From Rhizobium sp. Q54 (GTDB taxonomy: Bacteria; Pseudomonadota; Alphaproteobacteria; Rhizobiales; Beijerinckiaceae), in NCBI GenBank assembly GCA_945901195.1, contig CAMDKB010000182.1, forward strand, positions 1 through 8,675: 8,675 nucleotides of DNA, in the 5' to 3' direction. Each line of letters begins with the position of its first letter. Position 1 is the first letter of the stretch. Positions 1-6,558 of the stretch are shown piece by piece. The notes under the pieces were generated by a model. It did no database searches and was not told the origin of the DNA. It saw nothing but the letters and a program-made list of their open reading frames with translations. A program made the translations under genes and the position numbers.

Positions 1-39
1 TGAACCGCCGCACATGATGACAGGAATAATCTTGGTCAT
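1..39 (-). CDS. Mannose-1-phosphate guanylyltransferase, N-terminal fragment (cut by window edge)
   Basis: Reading the minus strand from the ATG at 39-37 gives 13 codons, MTKIIPVIMCGGS, running off the left edge. This matches the start of the mannose-1-phosphate guanylyltransferase family (ManC/CpsB/AlgA), where a PVI-x-x-GG stretch leads into the nucleotide-binding signature GG-S/A-GTRLWP. The family makes GDP-mannose from mannose 1-phosphate and GTP in the cytoplasm, for capsule, LPS or other exopolysaccharide, and is sometimes fused to a phosphomannose isomerase domain. An AGGGA ribosome binding site lies at 53-49 (minus strand), 9 nt before the ATG, and the nearby ATG upstream is out of frame, which supports this start. 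Only the N-terminus is visible, so the fusion state and exact subtype cannot be judged. Another sugar-phosphate nucleotidyltransferase is the main alternative. Confidence 0.8.
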   Translation of the reverse strand, partial: MTKIIPVIMCGGS

Positions 40-147
40 AACAGCATATCCCTGAGACGCCGAACGCTTGTACTTGCCCGAATCCTATCAGATCTGGTCA
101 CTTATGACTAAAAAGCATTGATAGATGAATAACACAGACCTTCACAG

Positions 148-165
148 GCCGGTGCTGCGACCGGC
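148..165. repeat. Perfect inverted repeat in the divergent spacer
   Basis: GCCGGT (148-153) and ACCGGC (160-165) form a perfect 6-bp inverted repeat around a 6-nt spacer. It sits in the 227-bp gap between the divergent guanylyltransferase and methyltransferase genes. It is not followed by a T-run on either strand and no gene ends nearby, so a terminator is unlikely. An operator or a 5' leader hairpin is possible. I found no convincing -35/-10 pair in this gap. Confidence 0.4.
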
Positions 166-255
166 ATAAAGTCAGGCTTGCGCAGGTTCTGCGCTGATGT
201 ACCATTGCCTTGAACGGGCTGCTGGAAAATCAAAAATCAATACGCGCCAAAAATC

Positions 256-261
256 GGGGAG
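256..261 (+). promoter_or_regulatory. Ribosome binding site deciding the methyltransferase start
   Basis: GGGGAG lies 5 nt before the ATG at 267. The longer reading from TTG at 210 has no comparable site and adds 19 residues that do not resemble the family, so the start at 267 is preferred. Confidence 0.7.
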
Positions 262-266
262 TAGGC

Positions 267-1400
267 ATGGCAGTCAGAAATGACTTTGTATTTCGGGTCG
301 ACCAGATCGGGAGTTTGTTGCGGCCTGCCCGGCTTCTTGATGCACGCGATCAGTTTCGCTCCGGCAGGATTGATATGGGAGAACTGCGGCGCGTTGAGGA
401 TGATTGCGTCATAGAAGTGTTGCAGCGCCAGAAGGCGGCTGGCATGGTCGTTTTCACCGATGGCGAAATGCGTCGGGATGCGTGGCAAACGGTGTTCAGC
501 CAGGCTGTGTCGGGCTTTGAGGCCGCCTATCCGCTGCGCGAATTCAAGGCAGCAGACGGCAAGGCGGTGCAATTGCAGATGCACACCAAGGCGGTCACAG
601 GCAAACTGAAACAGGGGCGCAGGCTGGCGCAGATTGATGGTGAGTTTCTCCGCGCACACGCGCCTGGCCCCTACAAGATTACTCAGCCTAGTCCCGCCAT
701 GGTTGCGCGAGCGAGCTGGCGCCAGGGCGCAAGCGATGCTGCTTATCCTGAACGAGCCGGGCTGCTTGCCGATGTTGTTGGTATTGTCAGCGCAGAAGTG
801 CGGGCGCTGGCAGATGAAGGTGCGGCCTATCTGCAATTTGACGAAGGCTTTACAATTTACGGTGAAGAGGGCGGGCACGAGCAATTGCTGGCGTCCGGAG
901 AAGATCCGGAAAAGTCGCTGCTGGCCGATATTGCAGCAGAGAACGCTTGTTATGACGCTGCGCGGCGTGACGGCCTGACGCTTGCGATGCATCTGTGCCG
1001 GGGAAGCCGCGCCGGTTTTGCCCGGCGTACCGGGAGCTATGAATGGCTGGCCGAACGGTTGTTCGGCGAACTTCACGTGGACCGCTTCCTGCTGGAATAT
1101 GATTCCGGGCGGGTCGGGTCGTTCGAGCCATTGCGCCATCTACCCAAGGGAAAACTTGCCGTGATCGGCATTGTTAGCAGCACGAATCCCCAACTCGAAA
1201 CCCGCGAGGCTTTGCTGGCGCGAATCGAAGAGGCGGCCCGCTATTGCCCGCTCGATCAGCTTGCGATCTCTTCGCAATGCGGGTTTCAGGGCTCAGCGAC
1301 ACGCGACGGCGCCCATATGACTTACGATCAGCAGTGGAAGAAGCTCGAATTGCTGGCGAAAGTTGCCGAAGAAGTTTGGGGTGGAACGACCAGCACGTGA
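267..1400 (+). CDS. Short MetE-like (cobalamin-independent methionine synthase C-terminal domain) methyltransferase
   Basis: A 377-residue protein equal in size to the catalytic half of MetE and to stand-alone homologues such as B. subtilis YxjG/YxjH; full MetE is about 750 residues. Features seen: an N-terminal QIGSLLRP segment, a TDGEMRR motif, QFDE around Asp192-Glu193 (canonical MetE has DEP, here DEG), HLCRGS with His242 and Cys244, LLEYDSG with Glu277, and SSQCGF with Cys338. His, Cys, Glu and Cys correspond to the zinc ligands of MetE, so thiol activation should be intact. Family members move a methyl group from a donor to a zinc-bound thiol, usually homocysteine. Lacking the N-terminal folate-associated half, this one may use another donor (methylcorrinoid or a small methylated compound) or another thiol acceptor. 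It is followed 13 bp later by a solute-binding protein gene, probably cotranscribed. Family assignment is firm; substrate is unknown. Confidence 0.85.
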   Translation: MAVRNDFVFRVDQIGSLLRPARLLDARDQFRSGRIDMGELRRVEDDCVIEVLQRQKAAGMVVFTDGEMRRDAWQTVFSQAVSGFEAAYPLREFKAADGKAVQLQMHTKAVTGKLKQGRRLAQIDGEFLRAHAPGPYKITQPSPAMVARASWRQGASDAAYPERAGLLADVVGIVSAEVRALADEGAAYLQFDEGFTIYGEEGGHEQLLASGEDPEKSLLADIAAENACYDAARRDGLTLAMHLCRGSRAGFARRTGSYEWLAERLFGELHVDRFLLEYDSGRVGSFEPLRHLPKGKLAVIGIVSSTNPQLETREALLARIEEAARYCPLDQLAISSQCGFQGSATRDGAHMTYDQQWKKLELLAKVAEEVWGGTTST

Positions 1401-1413
1401 ACGGAGAAGCGAT

Positions 1414-2385
1414 ATGAAATTCGTTGCGAGAATTCTGTCTGCCGCGTTGACGCTTGTGGCAAGCGGCTGGGCCGCACATGCGCAGGAGACTTTCCCGTCG
1501 CGTCCTGTGCGCGTCATTTGCGCGTACGTGGCGGGCGGTGGCGGCGACATCATGGTGCGCTATTGGGCCAACGCGCTGAAGAATATGACGGGACAGAATT
1601 TTATCGTGGAAAATCGCGTGGGCGCGAATGGTCATCTTGGCAATCGCGCAGCCATGGAAGCCAAGCCTGACGGCTACACCATGATCATCACGGGAACGTC
1701 TGCATTGGTCGGAAACCCGCTGATGATGAAAGGGGCTGAGTACGACCCTTTGAATGCGCTGCAGTCCGTTGCAACACTGAATGATATAGGGCTTATTCTG
1801 GTTGTGAACCCGGCAAGCGATATCAAGACGCTGGCTGACCTGACTGCTTTTATAAAGGCCAAAAAGGGCGAGGCGAAGTATGCGGTGGCGACGGCGAGCC
1901 ATCGTGTCGTTTCCGCCTGGTACTTGCAATTGATCGGTGCGGAAGCGACCGCCGTCGGCTACAAGGCGACGTCTGATGCAACGAACGATATTGCGGGAGG
2001 CCTGCTGGATTTTGTCTTCGCTGACGCGACTCTCGCGATGACGCAGTCAAGAGCCGGCCGGGCGCGGATGCTGGCGACATCTACCAAGGCCAGGGTTTCA
2101 TTTGCGCCAGACGTTCCCACGATGGCCGAGGCTGGTGTGCCAGGTCTCGATTATTCCGTGAAATGGGCGGCGTGGTTGCCCAAGGGAACGCCGGAGCCCA
2201 TCGTCAAACAAATGCACGCCTGGCTGAGCGAAATCGCACAGCGGCCAGAAAGCAAAAAATTCCTCTTCGAAGTCGGATCAGATCCTTATGTGCTGCCAAC
2301 GCCTGCCGCGATGGACGCGATGATCAAGCACGAATACGAAACCTGGAAGGATATCGTCGAGCGGGCGAAGATTGAAAAGCAATAA
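1414..2385 (+). CDS. Bug/TctC-family tripartite tricarboxylate transporter substrate-binding protein
   Basis: A 323-residue periplasmic solute-binding protein, the usual length for the Bug (TctC) family. Residues 1-23 form a Sec signal peptide: positive start, hydrophobic core, AHA cleavage site before QE. The mature N-terminus has the family hallmark FPSRPVRVI, then a glycine-rich loop GGGGD (41-45), the first ligand-binding loop. Later family features include the NDIGLILVVNP segment and an LPKGTPEPIV stretch. Bug proteins bind carboxylates, amino acids or aromatic acids and pass them to TctA/TctB permeases, but many are orphans. No permease gene is in the window. GGAG at 1403-1406, 7 nt before the ATG, fixes the start; an in-frame longer reading from 1363 would overlap the upstream gene and bury the signal peptide. 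The pairing with the MetE-like enzyme suggests a linked, unknown substrate. Confidence 0.9.
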   Translation: MKFVARILSAALTLVASGWAAHAQETFPSRPVRVICAYVAGGGGDIMVRYWANALKNMTGQNFIVENRVGANGHLGNRAAMEAKPDGYTMIITGTSALVGNPLMMKGAEYDPLNALQSVATLNDIGLILVVNPASDIKTLADLTAFIKAKKGEAKYAVATASHRVVSAWYLQLIGAEATAVGYKATSDATNDIAGGLLDFVFADATLAMTQSRAGRARMLATSTKARVSFAPDVPTMAEAGVPGLDYSVKWAAWLPKGTPEPIVKQMHAWLSEIAQRPESKKFLFEVGSDPYVLPTPAAMDAMIKHEYETWKDIVERAKIEKQ

Positions 2386-2397
2386 AGCGCACGCGCT
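2375..2397 (-). terminator. Weak candidate terminator for prfC
   Basis: Read on the minus strand after the prfC stop, AGCG-CGTG-CGCT (2397-2386) forms a short hairpin followed by the T-rich run TTATTGCTTTT. The stem is only 4-5 bp and the T-run overlaps the end of the convergent binding-protein gene, so it is weak support. The 41-bp convergent gap holds no better candidate. Confidence 0.3.
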
Positions 2398-2426
2398 GGG
2401 GGTGGAGGTAGGCAAGCTTTAGCCGC

Positions 2427-4007
2427 TTACGCTGCCTTCTTCTGATAGTCCTTCACATCGGTGAAGCTGATCTTGTCCCACTTTTCCTGATCATGTCGCA
2501 ACGACCATGCGGACGGGGCCATGAAGACGGGTGCGCCATCGAGATCCATGGCCATTGCAGAGGGAAACGTGCGCATGAAACGTTCCAGTTCGCCCTTGTC
2601 TTCGCTGCTGACCCAGCGAGCCAGTTCAAACCGGGTCTGATCGAAATCGACTGGCAGCGTATATTCGGCCGCAAGCCGTTCCTTCAGCACATCGAGCTGG
2701 AGTGCGCCAACGACGCCCACAATGGCGGGCGATCCGTCATTGGGAATAAACAACTGCACCACGCCCTCTTCGGCCATCTGCTGCAGCGCCTCGCGCAACT
2801 TTTTGGCCTTCATAGCGTCACCGAGTTTCACGCGGCGCAGGATTTCCGGTGCGAATGAGGGCACACCACGGAAGACGATTTCCTCGCCTTCGGTGAGCGT
2901 ATCGCCGATACGCAGGACGCCGTGATTGGGTATGCCGACGACATCGCCCGCGAAGGCTTCATCGGCGATCTGGCGATCCTGCGCGAAGAAGAATTGCGGC
3001 GCGGTGACGGACATGTTCTTGCCCGTGCGCACAACCTTGGCCTTCATCCCGCGGGACAATCTGCCTGAGCAAACGCGCATGAAGGCGATACGGTCGCGAT
3101 GGTTGGGGTCCATGTTCGCCTGAATCTTGAAGACGAATCCGGTCATCTTCGGTTCGCGCGCATCAATGGTCCGCGTTGCTGATTCCTGTGCGCGAGGCGG
3201 CGGTGCAAATTCGCCCAATGCGTCGATGAGATCCTGCACGCCAAAAGTTTTCAGCGCCGAGCCGAAATAGGCCGGTGTGAGATGGCCTTCCAGGAAGGAT
3301 TCCTTGTTGAAGGGTTTAAGGGCCATCACCGCGAGTTCCAGGCTTTCCTGAAACGCGGCGCGTTCGTGTTCGGGCAGCAGTTCGGCGATGCGTGGATCTT
3401 CGGGGCCGTTGACCTTGATGGGGGGCTCGTCGCGGTCAACCCGGCGGATCGTCGAATTGCGCATGTCATAGGTGCCGGCGAAATTCTTGCCGCTGCCGAT
3501 TGGCCAGGTCATCGGGCAGACGTCGAGCGCCAGGGTGGCTTCGATCTCGTCAATGAGCTCGAAGGGATCGCGGGTTTCCCGGTCCATCTTGTTGATAAAG
3601 GTCACGATGGGAATGTCGCGCAAGCGGCAGACTTCGAACAATTTGCGCGTGCGCGCCTCGATGCCCTTTGCTGCGTCGATCACCATCACCGCCGAATCCA
3701 CTGCCGTCAAAGTACGATAGGTGTCTTCCGAGAAGTCTTCATGACCGGGGGTATCAAGCAGGTTGAAGACGTGTCCGCCATATTCGAAGGTCATCACGGA
3801 CGTCACAACCGAAATGCCACGCTGGCGCTCGATGGCCATCCAGTCCGAGCGGGTCTGGCGGCGGTTGGCCTTGGCGCGTACTTCGCCGGCGAGCTGGATC
3901 GCTCCGCCGAACAGCAGCAGTTTTTCCGTCAGTGTGGTTTTACCTGCGTCTGGATGCGAAATAATGGCGAAAGTGCGCCGTTTCGCGACGGGATCTAGTG
4001 TTGTCAT
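2427..4007 (-). CDS. prfC: Peptide chain release factor 3 (RF3), GTPase
   Basis: A 526-residue protein, close to the 529 residues of E. coli RF3. RF3 is a cytoplasmic translational GTPase that drives RF1/RF2 off the ribosome after peptide release. Seen in order: G1 SHPDAGKT (17-24), where SHPDAGKT rather than the HVDHGKT of EF-G and EF-Tu is typical of RF3; the switch region RGISVVTS (63-70); G3 DTPGH (85-89) followed by EDFSEDTYRTL; and G4 NKMD (139-142). A domain II beta-barrel starts near TGFVFKIQANM, and the RF3 C-terminal domain carries VVGALQLDVLKERL. The frame can be extended to a TTG at 4073, but the ATG at 4007 has CCAGG upstream and gives the usual family N-terminus. It is convergent with the binding-protein gene and divergent from the lipoprotein gene, so it is probably monocistronic. 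No frameshift or missing motif is visible. Confidence 0.96.
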   Translation of the reverse strand: MTTLDPVAKRRTFAIISHPDAGKTTLTEKLLLFGGAIQLAGEVRAKANRRQTRSDWMAIERQRGISVVTSVMTFEYGGHVFNLLDTPGHEDFSEDTYRTLTAVDSAVMVIDAAKGIEARTRKLFEVCRLRDIPIVTFINKMDRETRDPFELIDEIEATLALDVCPMTWPIGSGKNFAGTYDMRNSTIRRVDRDEPPIKVNGPEDPRIAELLPEHERAAFQESLELAVMALKPFNKESFLEGHLTPAYFGSALKTFGVQDLIDALGEFAPPPRAQESATRTIDAREPKMTGFVFKIQANMDPNHRDRIAFMRVCSGRLSRGMKAKVVRTGKNMSVTAPQFFFAQDRQIADEAFAGDVVGIPNHGVLRIGDTLTEGEEIVFRGVPSFAPEILRRVKLGDAMKAKKLREALQQMAEEGVVQLFIPNDGSPAIVGVVGALQLDVLKERLAAEYTLPVDFDQTRFELARWVSSEDKGELERFMRTFPSAMAMDLDGAPVFMAPSAWSLRHDQEKWDKISFTDVKDYQKKAA

Positions 4008-4050
4008 GTACCTGGGAACCGGGTGGGAGCGCGCCGGGGAACGAGCGCGA

Positions 4051-4057
4051 ATATATA
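4051..4057 (-). promoter_or_regulatory. Possible -10 element for prfC
   Basis: TATATAT on the minus strand lies about 44 bp before the prfC ATG, a reasonable place for a -10 box in an otherwise GC-rich spacer. No good -35 match lies 16-18 bp upstream, so this is only a candidate. Confidence 0.25.
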
Positions 4058-4155
4058 GGAAGGGGTTTAGCAAACGCGGGCAGGGGAGCGCAAATCCCTG
4101 AGTGCAAGTCCTGGACGTTAAGAGACTGGAATCAGTTCAAAGCTACAGTGGAATA

Positions 4156-4386
4156 ATGAAACACTTCATTTTGCCCCTGTTCGCTTTGGCAGCAACCTTA
4201 TTTCTCAGCGGCTGCGCCGTCGTGACGACAACAGCGGTCGTTGCGACCACGACTGTCGGGATGGCGGCGACTGCCGGTTCGGTGGCCGTATCCGGGGTCA
4301 GCGCTGTTGCGGGCGTTGGCGCGTCGGCGGTGAAAGCGGGCGTCGGAGCGGCAACTTCGTCCAAACCCAAAGAAAATGCTCAATAG
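4156..4386 (+). CDS. Very small Ala/Val/Thr-rich lipoprotein
   Basis: A 76-residue protein starting MKHFILPLFALAA with a type II signal peptide and a lipobox LSGC; Cys20 would be lipidated. The next residue is Ala, not Asp, which by the E. coli Lol rule favours outer-membrane sorting. The 57-residue mature part is nearly all Ala, Val, Thr, Gly and Ser, has no aromatic residue, and carries no charge until a Lys near its end, finishing in a hydrophilic tail SSKPKENAQ. The repeated GVSAVAGVGASAVKAGVGA pattern resembles a glycine-zipper segment able to pack in or against a membrane. An upstream in-frame ATG at 4102 would add 18 residues before the signal peptide and is less likely; the site before 4156 (GTGGA) is weak. 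I do not recognise a specific family and assign no function. Confidence 0.75.
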   Translation: MKHFILPLFALAATLFLSGCAVVTTTAVVATTTVGMAATAGSVAVSGVSAVAGVGASAVKAGVGAATSSKPKENAQ

Positions 4387-4530
4387 TCCAGCAGATCAGA
4401 GGAAACGGTAAGCTTGGCGTTCTCCCCCGAATTAACCCTGCAGAGAGCTTTGCGGGCAGTTTGCGACGATTTTGCTGGATTTCAGGGTCAATAAACAGTT
4501 AATTTCTCTCCATTGGCCGGTGCGTACTTT

Positions 4531-4535
4531 TGGAG
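4531..4535 (+). promoter_or_regulatory. Ribosome binding site before a start-less dehydrogenase
   Basis: TGGAG is the only Shine-Dalgarno-like site here. It lies 4 nt before an in-frame ATT (4540) and 10 nt before an in-frame ATA (4546). An in-frame TGA at 4537-4539 blocks any start further upstream. This site therefore argues that translation begins at one of these two non-standard codons, not at the ATG at 4579. Confidence 0.45.
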
Positions 4536-4545
4536 TTGAATTGAT

Positions 4546-5358
4546 ATAAACATACTTATTACCGGGGCTTCCAGTGGCATGGGCGAGGCGCTTGCGCGTG
4601 GCTATGCTGCTCCAGGGCAAACAATCGCTGTCGTTGGCCGGAATGGGGAAAGGCTCGCGCAGGTCGCCGCAGCCGTTGAGGCGAAAGGCGCAAAATCCTC
4701 GCAGGGCCAGGTGGATGTTACCGACAGGGCCGGGCTTGAGGCATTTGTCGAGCAGTTCGATGCTGAATATCCCATCGACCTTGTCATCATAAACGCGGGG
4801 ATATTCGATGGCCGCAAGCCCGGGGAGGACATTGAGGACCTGGATACCTCGCTGCGTGTACTGGACACAAATCTCACGGGCACTCTGACCACCTTGCACG
4901 CCGTTTTACCGGGCATGCGGCGGCGCGGACGCGGCCACATTGTGTTGATGAGTTCGCTGGCAGGATTAACGCCAATTGGAGGTGGGCTTGGCTATAGCGC
5001 CAGCAAGGCGGCAGTCGTCTTCTACGGCCTTGGCCTGAAACAATTGCTGCACCCCATGGGTATCCGGGTGACAGTGGCCTGTCCGGGATTCGTGGAAACA
5101 CCGATCACCGATCGTCACCTTGGCTGGCAGCCTTTTCGCATCAGCCCTGACGCTGCGGCCCGCAAAATCATACGGGGCATCCAATGCCATCGCGCTATCG
5201 TTGCGTTCCCGCTGGTTCTTCACGTCATGACACGTGTTGCGATCCTCATGCCGGATTTTGTGCGAAGGATCGTCGGGCGGGTGTTCAGCTGCCACGCAGC
5301 CGCTGGCGAAACCAAAATGTCCGGCAAAGCCCTGCCGTCGCTGGCGCCGGGCGAATAG
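4546..5358 (+). CDS. Classical short-chain dehydrogenase/reductase with a non-canonical or lost start codon
   Basis: About 270 residues from the ATA at 4546, or 272 from the ATT at 4540. All classical SDR elements are present, numbered from 4546: cofactor motif TGASSGMG (6-13), NAG (83-85), structural Asn109, catalytic Ser137, and Tyr150-x3-Lys154 in YSASK, then a PGFVETP loop. SDRs use NAD(P)H to reduce or oxidise carbonyl or hydroxyl groups. The C-terminal region (near AFPLVLHVMTRVAILMPDFV) is hydrophobic and suggests membrane association, as in SDR subgroups acting on lipid or envelope substrates; substrate unknown. No ATG, GTG or TTG lies in frame between the TGA at 4537-4539 and the motif. 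The first ATG (4579) falls inside TGASSGMG and would destroy it. A one-base change, ATA to ATG at 4546, would give a textbook start. The rest of the frame is intact, so it looks functional or recently altered. Confidence 0.8.
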   Translation: MNILITGASSGMGEALARGYAAPGQTIAVVGRNGERLAQVAAAVEAKGAKSSQGQVDVTDRAGLEAFVEQFDAEYPIDLVIINAGIFDGRKPGEDIEDLDTSLRVLDTNLTGTLTTLHAVLPGMRRRGRGHIVLMSSLAGLTPIGGGLGYSASKAAVVFYGLGLKQLLHPMGIRVTVACPGFVETPITDRHLGWQPFRISPDAAARKIIRGIQCHRAIVAFPLVLHVMTRVAILMPDFVRRIVGRVFSCHAAAGETKMSGKALPSLAPGE

Positions 5359-5488
5359 GAGCCGCGGCCGCTCACGTCCTTCGCGCACCGGAAAGAGGTG
5401 GGCGGGGAATCCCTACGGATATTTAATTTGAGCTCAGCCGCGGCGTGCGCCAAGGTCGTTTGCAGTTTCATTTCGGCGCGGAGAGTTC

Positions 5489-6421
5489 ATGACACAGGCA
5501 ATCCTTCTGCGGCTACATCGCTGGATATTCGTCTTTTTTGCAATTCCGCTGGCTGTGATCATTTTCACCGGGCTTATCCTGTCATTTCAACCCATCCTGC
5601 AAACTGCGGGCATCAAACCGGGTTCGCTGACCCTGGCGCAGATCGAAGGTTATTTCGCCCAGCACGACAAGGAGGGCAAAGCACGGGGATTGCGCATTGA
5701 TCATTTTGAAAAGTCTCTGACCATCCAGGGTGCGGGGCCGGATGGCTCGGTCGATATCGATTTGAAGACGGGCGGCGAAGCCGCCGATGAAAGCTGGATC
5801 AGCGAATGGATCTCGTGGGCTCGCCCGGTCCATGAGCATTTCGACTTCGATCTTGAAGAGATCACACGTGTTCCCATCGTTCTTATTTCTACCATAGGCA
5901 TGCTGTTTGGCATGCTGGTTGGTGTGCTGATGGGGCTGCCGCGCATTCGCAATACGATTTCGGGATGGCACAAGGCGACCGCCTGGTTTTTGTTGCCGCT
6001 GTTGATCCTTTCACCTTTGACCGGCGCGTTTATGGCGTTGCGCATCACTTTTGGCGGCGCTGCGGCCGGACGCACACAGGCGGTCCCTGTGCTTGAAGCC
6101 GTGCGCATGGTTGCCCAGAAACATGATGTGTCGGGTCTGCAATCCATTCGCTCGCGGGGTGGACGCCAGATGGCGCTCGTAACTGAAGGCAATTCGCGGT
6201 TCACTTACCTTGTCGCAAAAGAGGGCCTGCGCGAGGCGCCATCGAACTGGCCGAGGAGCTTCCATCAGGGCGATTTTCTGGGGATATGGGGCGGCGTGAT
6301 GAATGTCGTGCTTTCGCTTGCATTCCTTCTTCTTCTGGGCACAGGGCTCTGGATTTGGGGCAAGCGCACGTTGCGCCGCCGCAAGCGTGTGCGTGAGCCG
6401 CTGCCGACCCCCGCAGAATGA
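5489..6421 (+). CDS. PepSY-associated TM helix (PepSY_TM) membrane protein
   Basis: A 310-residue inner-membrane protein with four predicted helices: about 11-33, 128-150, 163-185 and 267-290, and a positively charged C-terminal tail (KRTLRRRKR). Two soluble parts, about 34-127 and 186-262, fall between helices 1 and 2 and helices 3 and 4, as in PepSY_TM proteins. Histidines at or near membrane edges are His10 (LHRW), His115 and His117 (VHEHF), His161 (GWHKA) and His259 (SFHQGD). In the PepSY_TM family some members are ferric-siderophore reductases or related electron-transfer proteins, and histidines can hold heme; whether that applies here is inference. GGAGAG (5480-5485) just before the ATG supports the start. 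It lies 130 bp after the SDR on the same strand. No TonB receptor or siderophore gene is in view, so an iron role is unproven. Confidence 0.85.
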   Translation: MTQAILLRLHRWIFVFFAIPLAVIIFTGLILSFQPILQTAGIKPGSLTLAQIEGYFAQHDKEGKARGLRIDHFEKSLTIQGAGPDGSVDIDLKTGGEAADESWISEWISWARPVHEHFDFDLEEITRVPIVLISTIGMLFGMLVGVLMGLPRIRNTISGWHKATAWFLLPLLILSPLTGAFMALRITFGGAAAGRTQAVPVLEAVRMVAQKHDVSGLQSIRSRGGRQMALVTEGNSRFTYLVAKEGLREAPSNWPRSFHQGDFLGIWGGVMNVVLSLAFLLLLGTGLWIWGKRTLRRRKRVREPLPTPAE

Positions 6422-6540
6422 TTTGCTGATTTTAAATGCAATCTGATGCGTAGAAAGACAGTCGCCTTCCGAATTCTGCCCAAAATGTCGAATTTATGCG
6501 CTTTTTAATGTGGTATGTGCTTTGCTTTGGCTGACATGGG

Positions 6541-6556
6541 CCCGCTTGAGAGCGGG
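6541..6556 (+). promoter_or_regulatory. GC-rich hairpin directly before the ATP-grasp start
   Basis: CCCGCT-TGAG-AGCGGG is a perfect 6-bp stem with a 4-nt loop ending 2 nt before the ATG at 6559. The 3' arm AGCGGG is also the only purine-rich stretch that could act as a ribosome binding site for that ATG, so the stem could limit translation. No T-run follows, which argues against an intrinsic terminator. Confidence 0.45.
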
Positions 6557-6558
6557 AT

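Noticed and set aside
210..266. Upstream TTG start for the methyltransferase
   Set aside because: No ribosome binding site before it, and the added residues do not resemble the family; the ATG at 267 has GGGGAG at the right distance.
237..1139. Long minus-strand open frame (300 codons) opposite the MetE-like gene
   Set aside because: The plus-strand frame carries clear family motifs and a ribosome binding site; the antisense product shows no recognisable domain and is explained by codon bias of the real gene.
3282..3998. Plus-strand open frame (238 codons) opposite prfC
   Set aside because: Mirror of the strongly conserved prfC coding frame; no domain seen and no good ribosome binding site.
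4432..4439. TTAACCCT resembling a CtrA half-site
   Set aside because: Only a partial match, with no properly spaced second half; expected by chance in an AT-richer spacer.
4545..4550. TATAAA as a -10 promoter box for the dehydrogenase gene
   Set aside because: It lies inside the bases that encode the conserved SDR N-terminus and has no suitable -35 element 16-18 bp upstream.
5361..5371. Overlapping palindromes GCCGCGGC and GCGGCCGC just after the dehydrogenase stop
   Set aside because: No loop and no following T-run, so not a terminator; short GC palindromes are common at this base composition.
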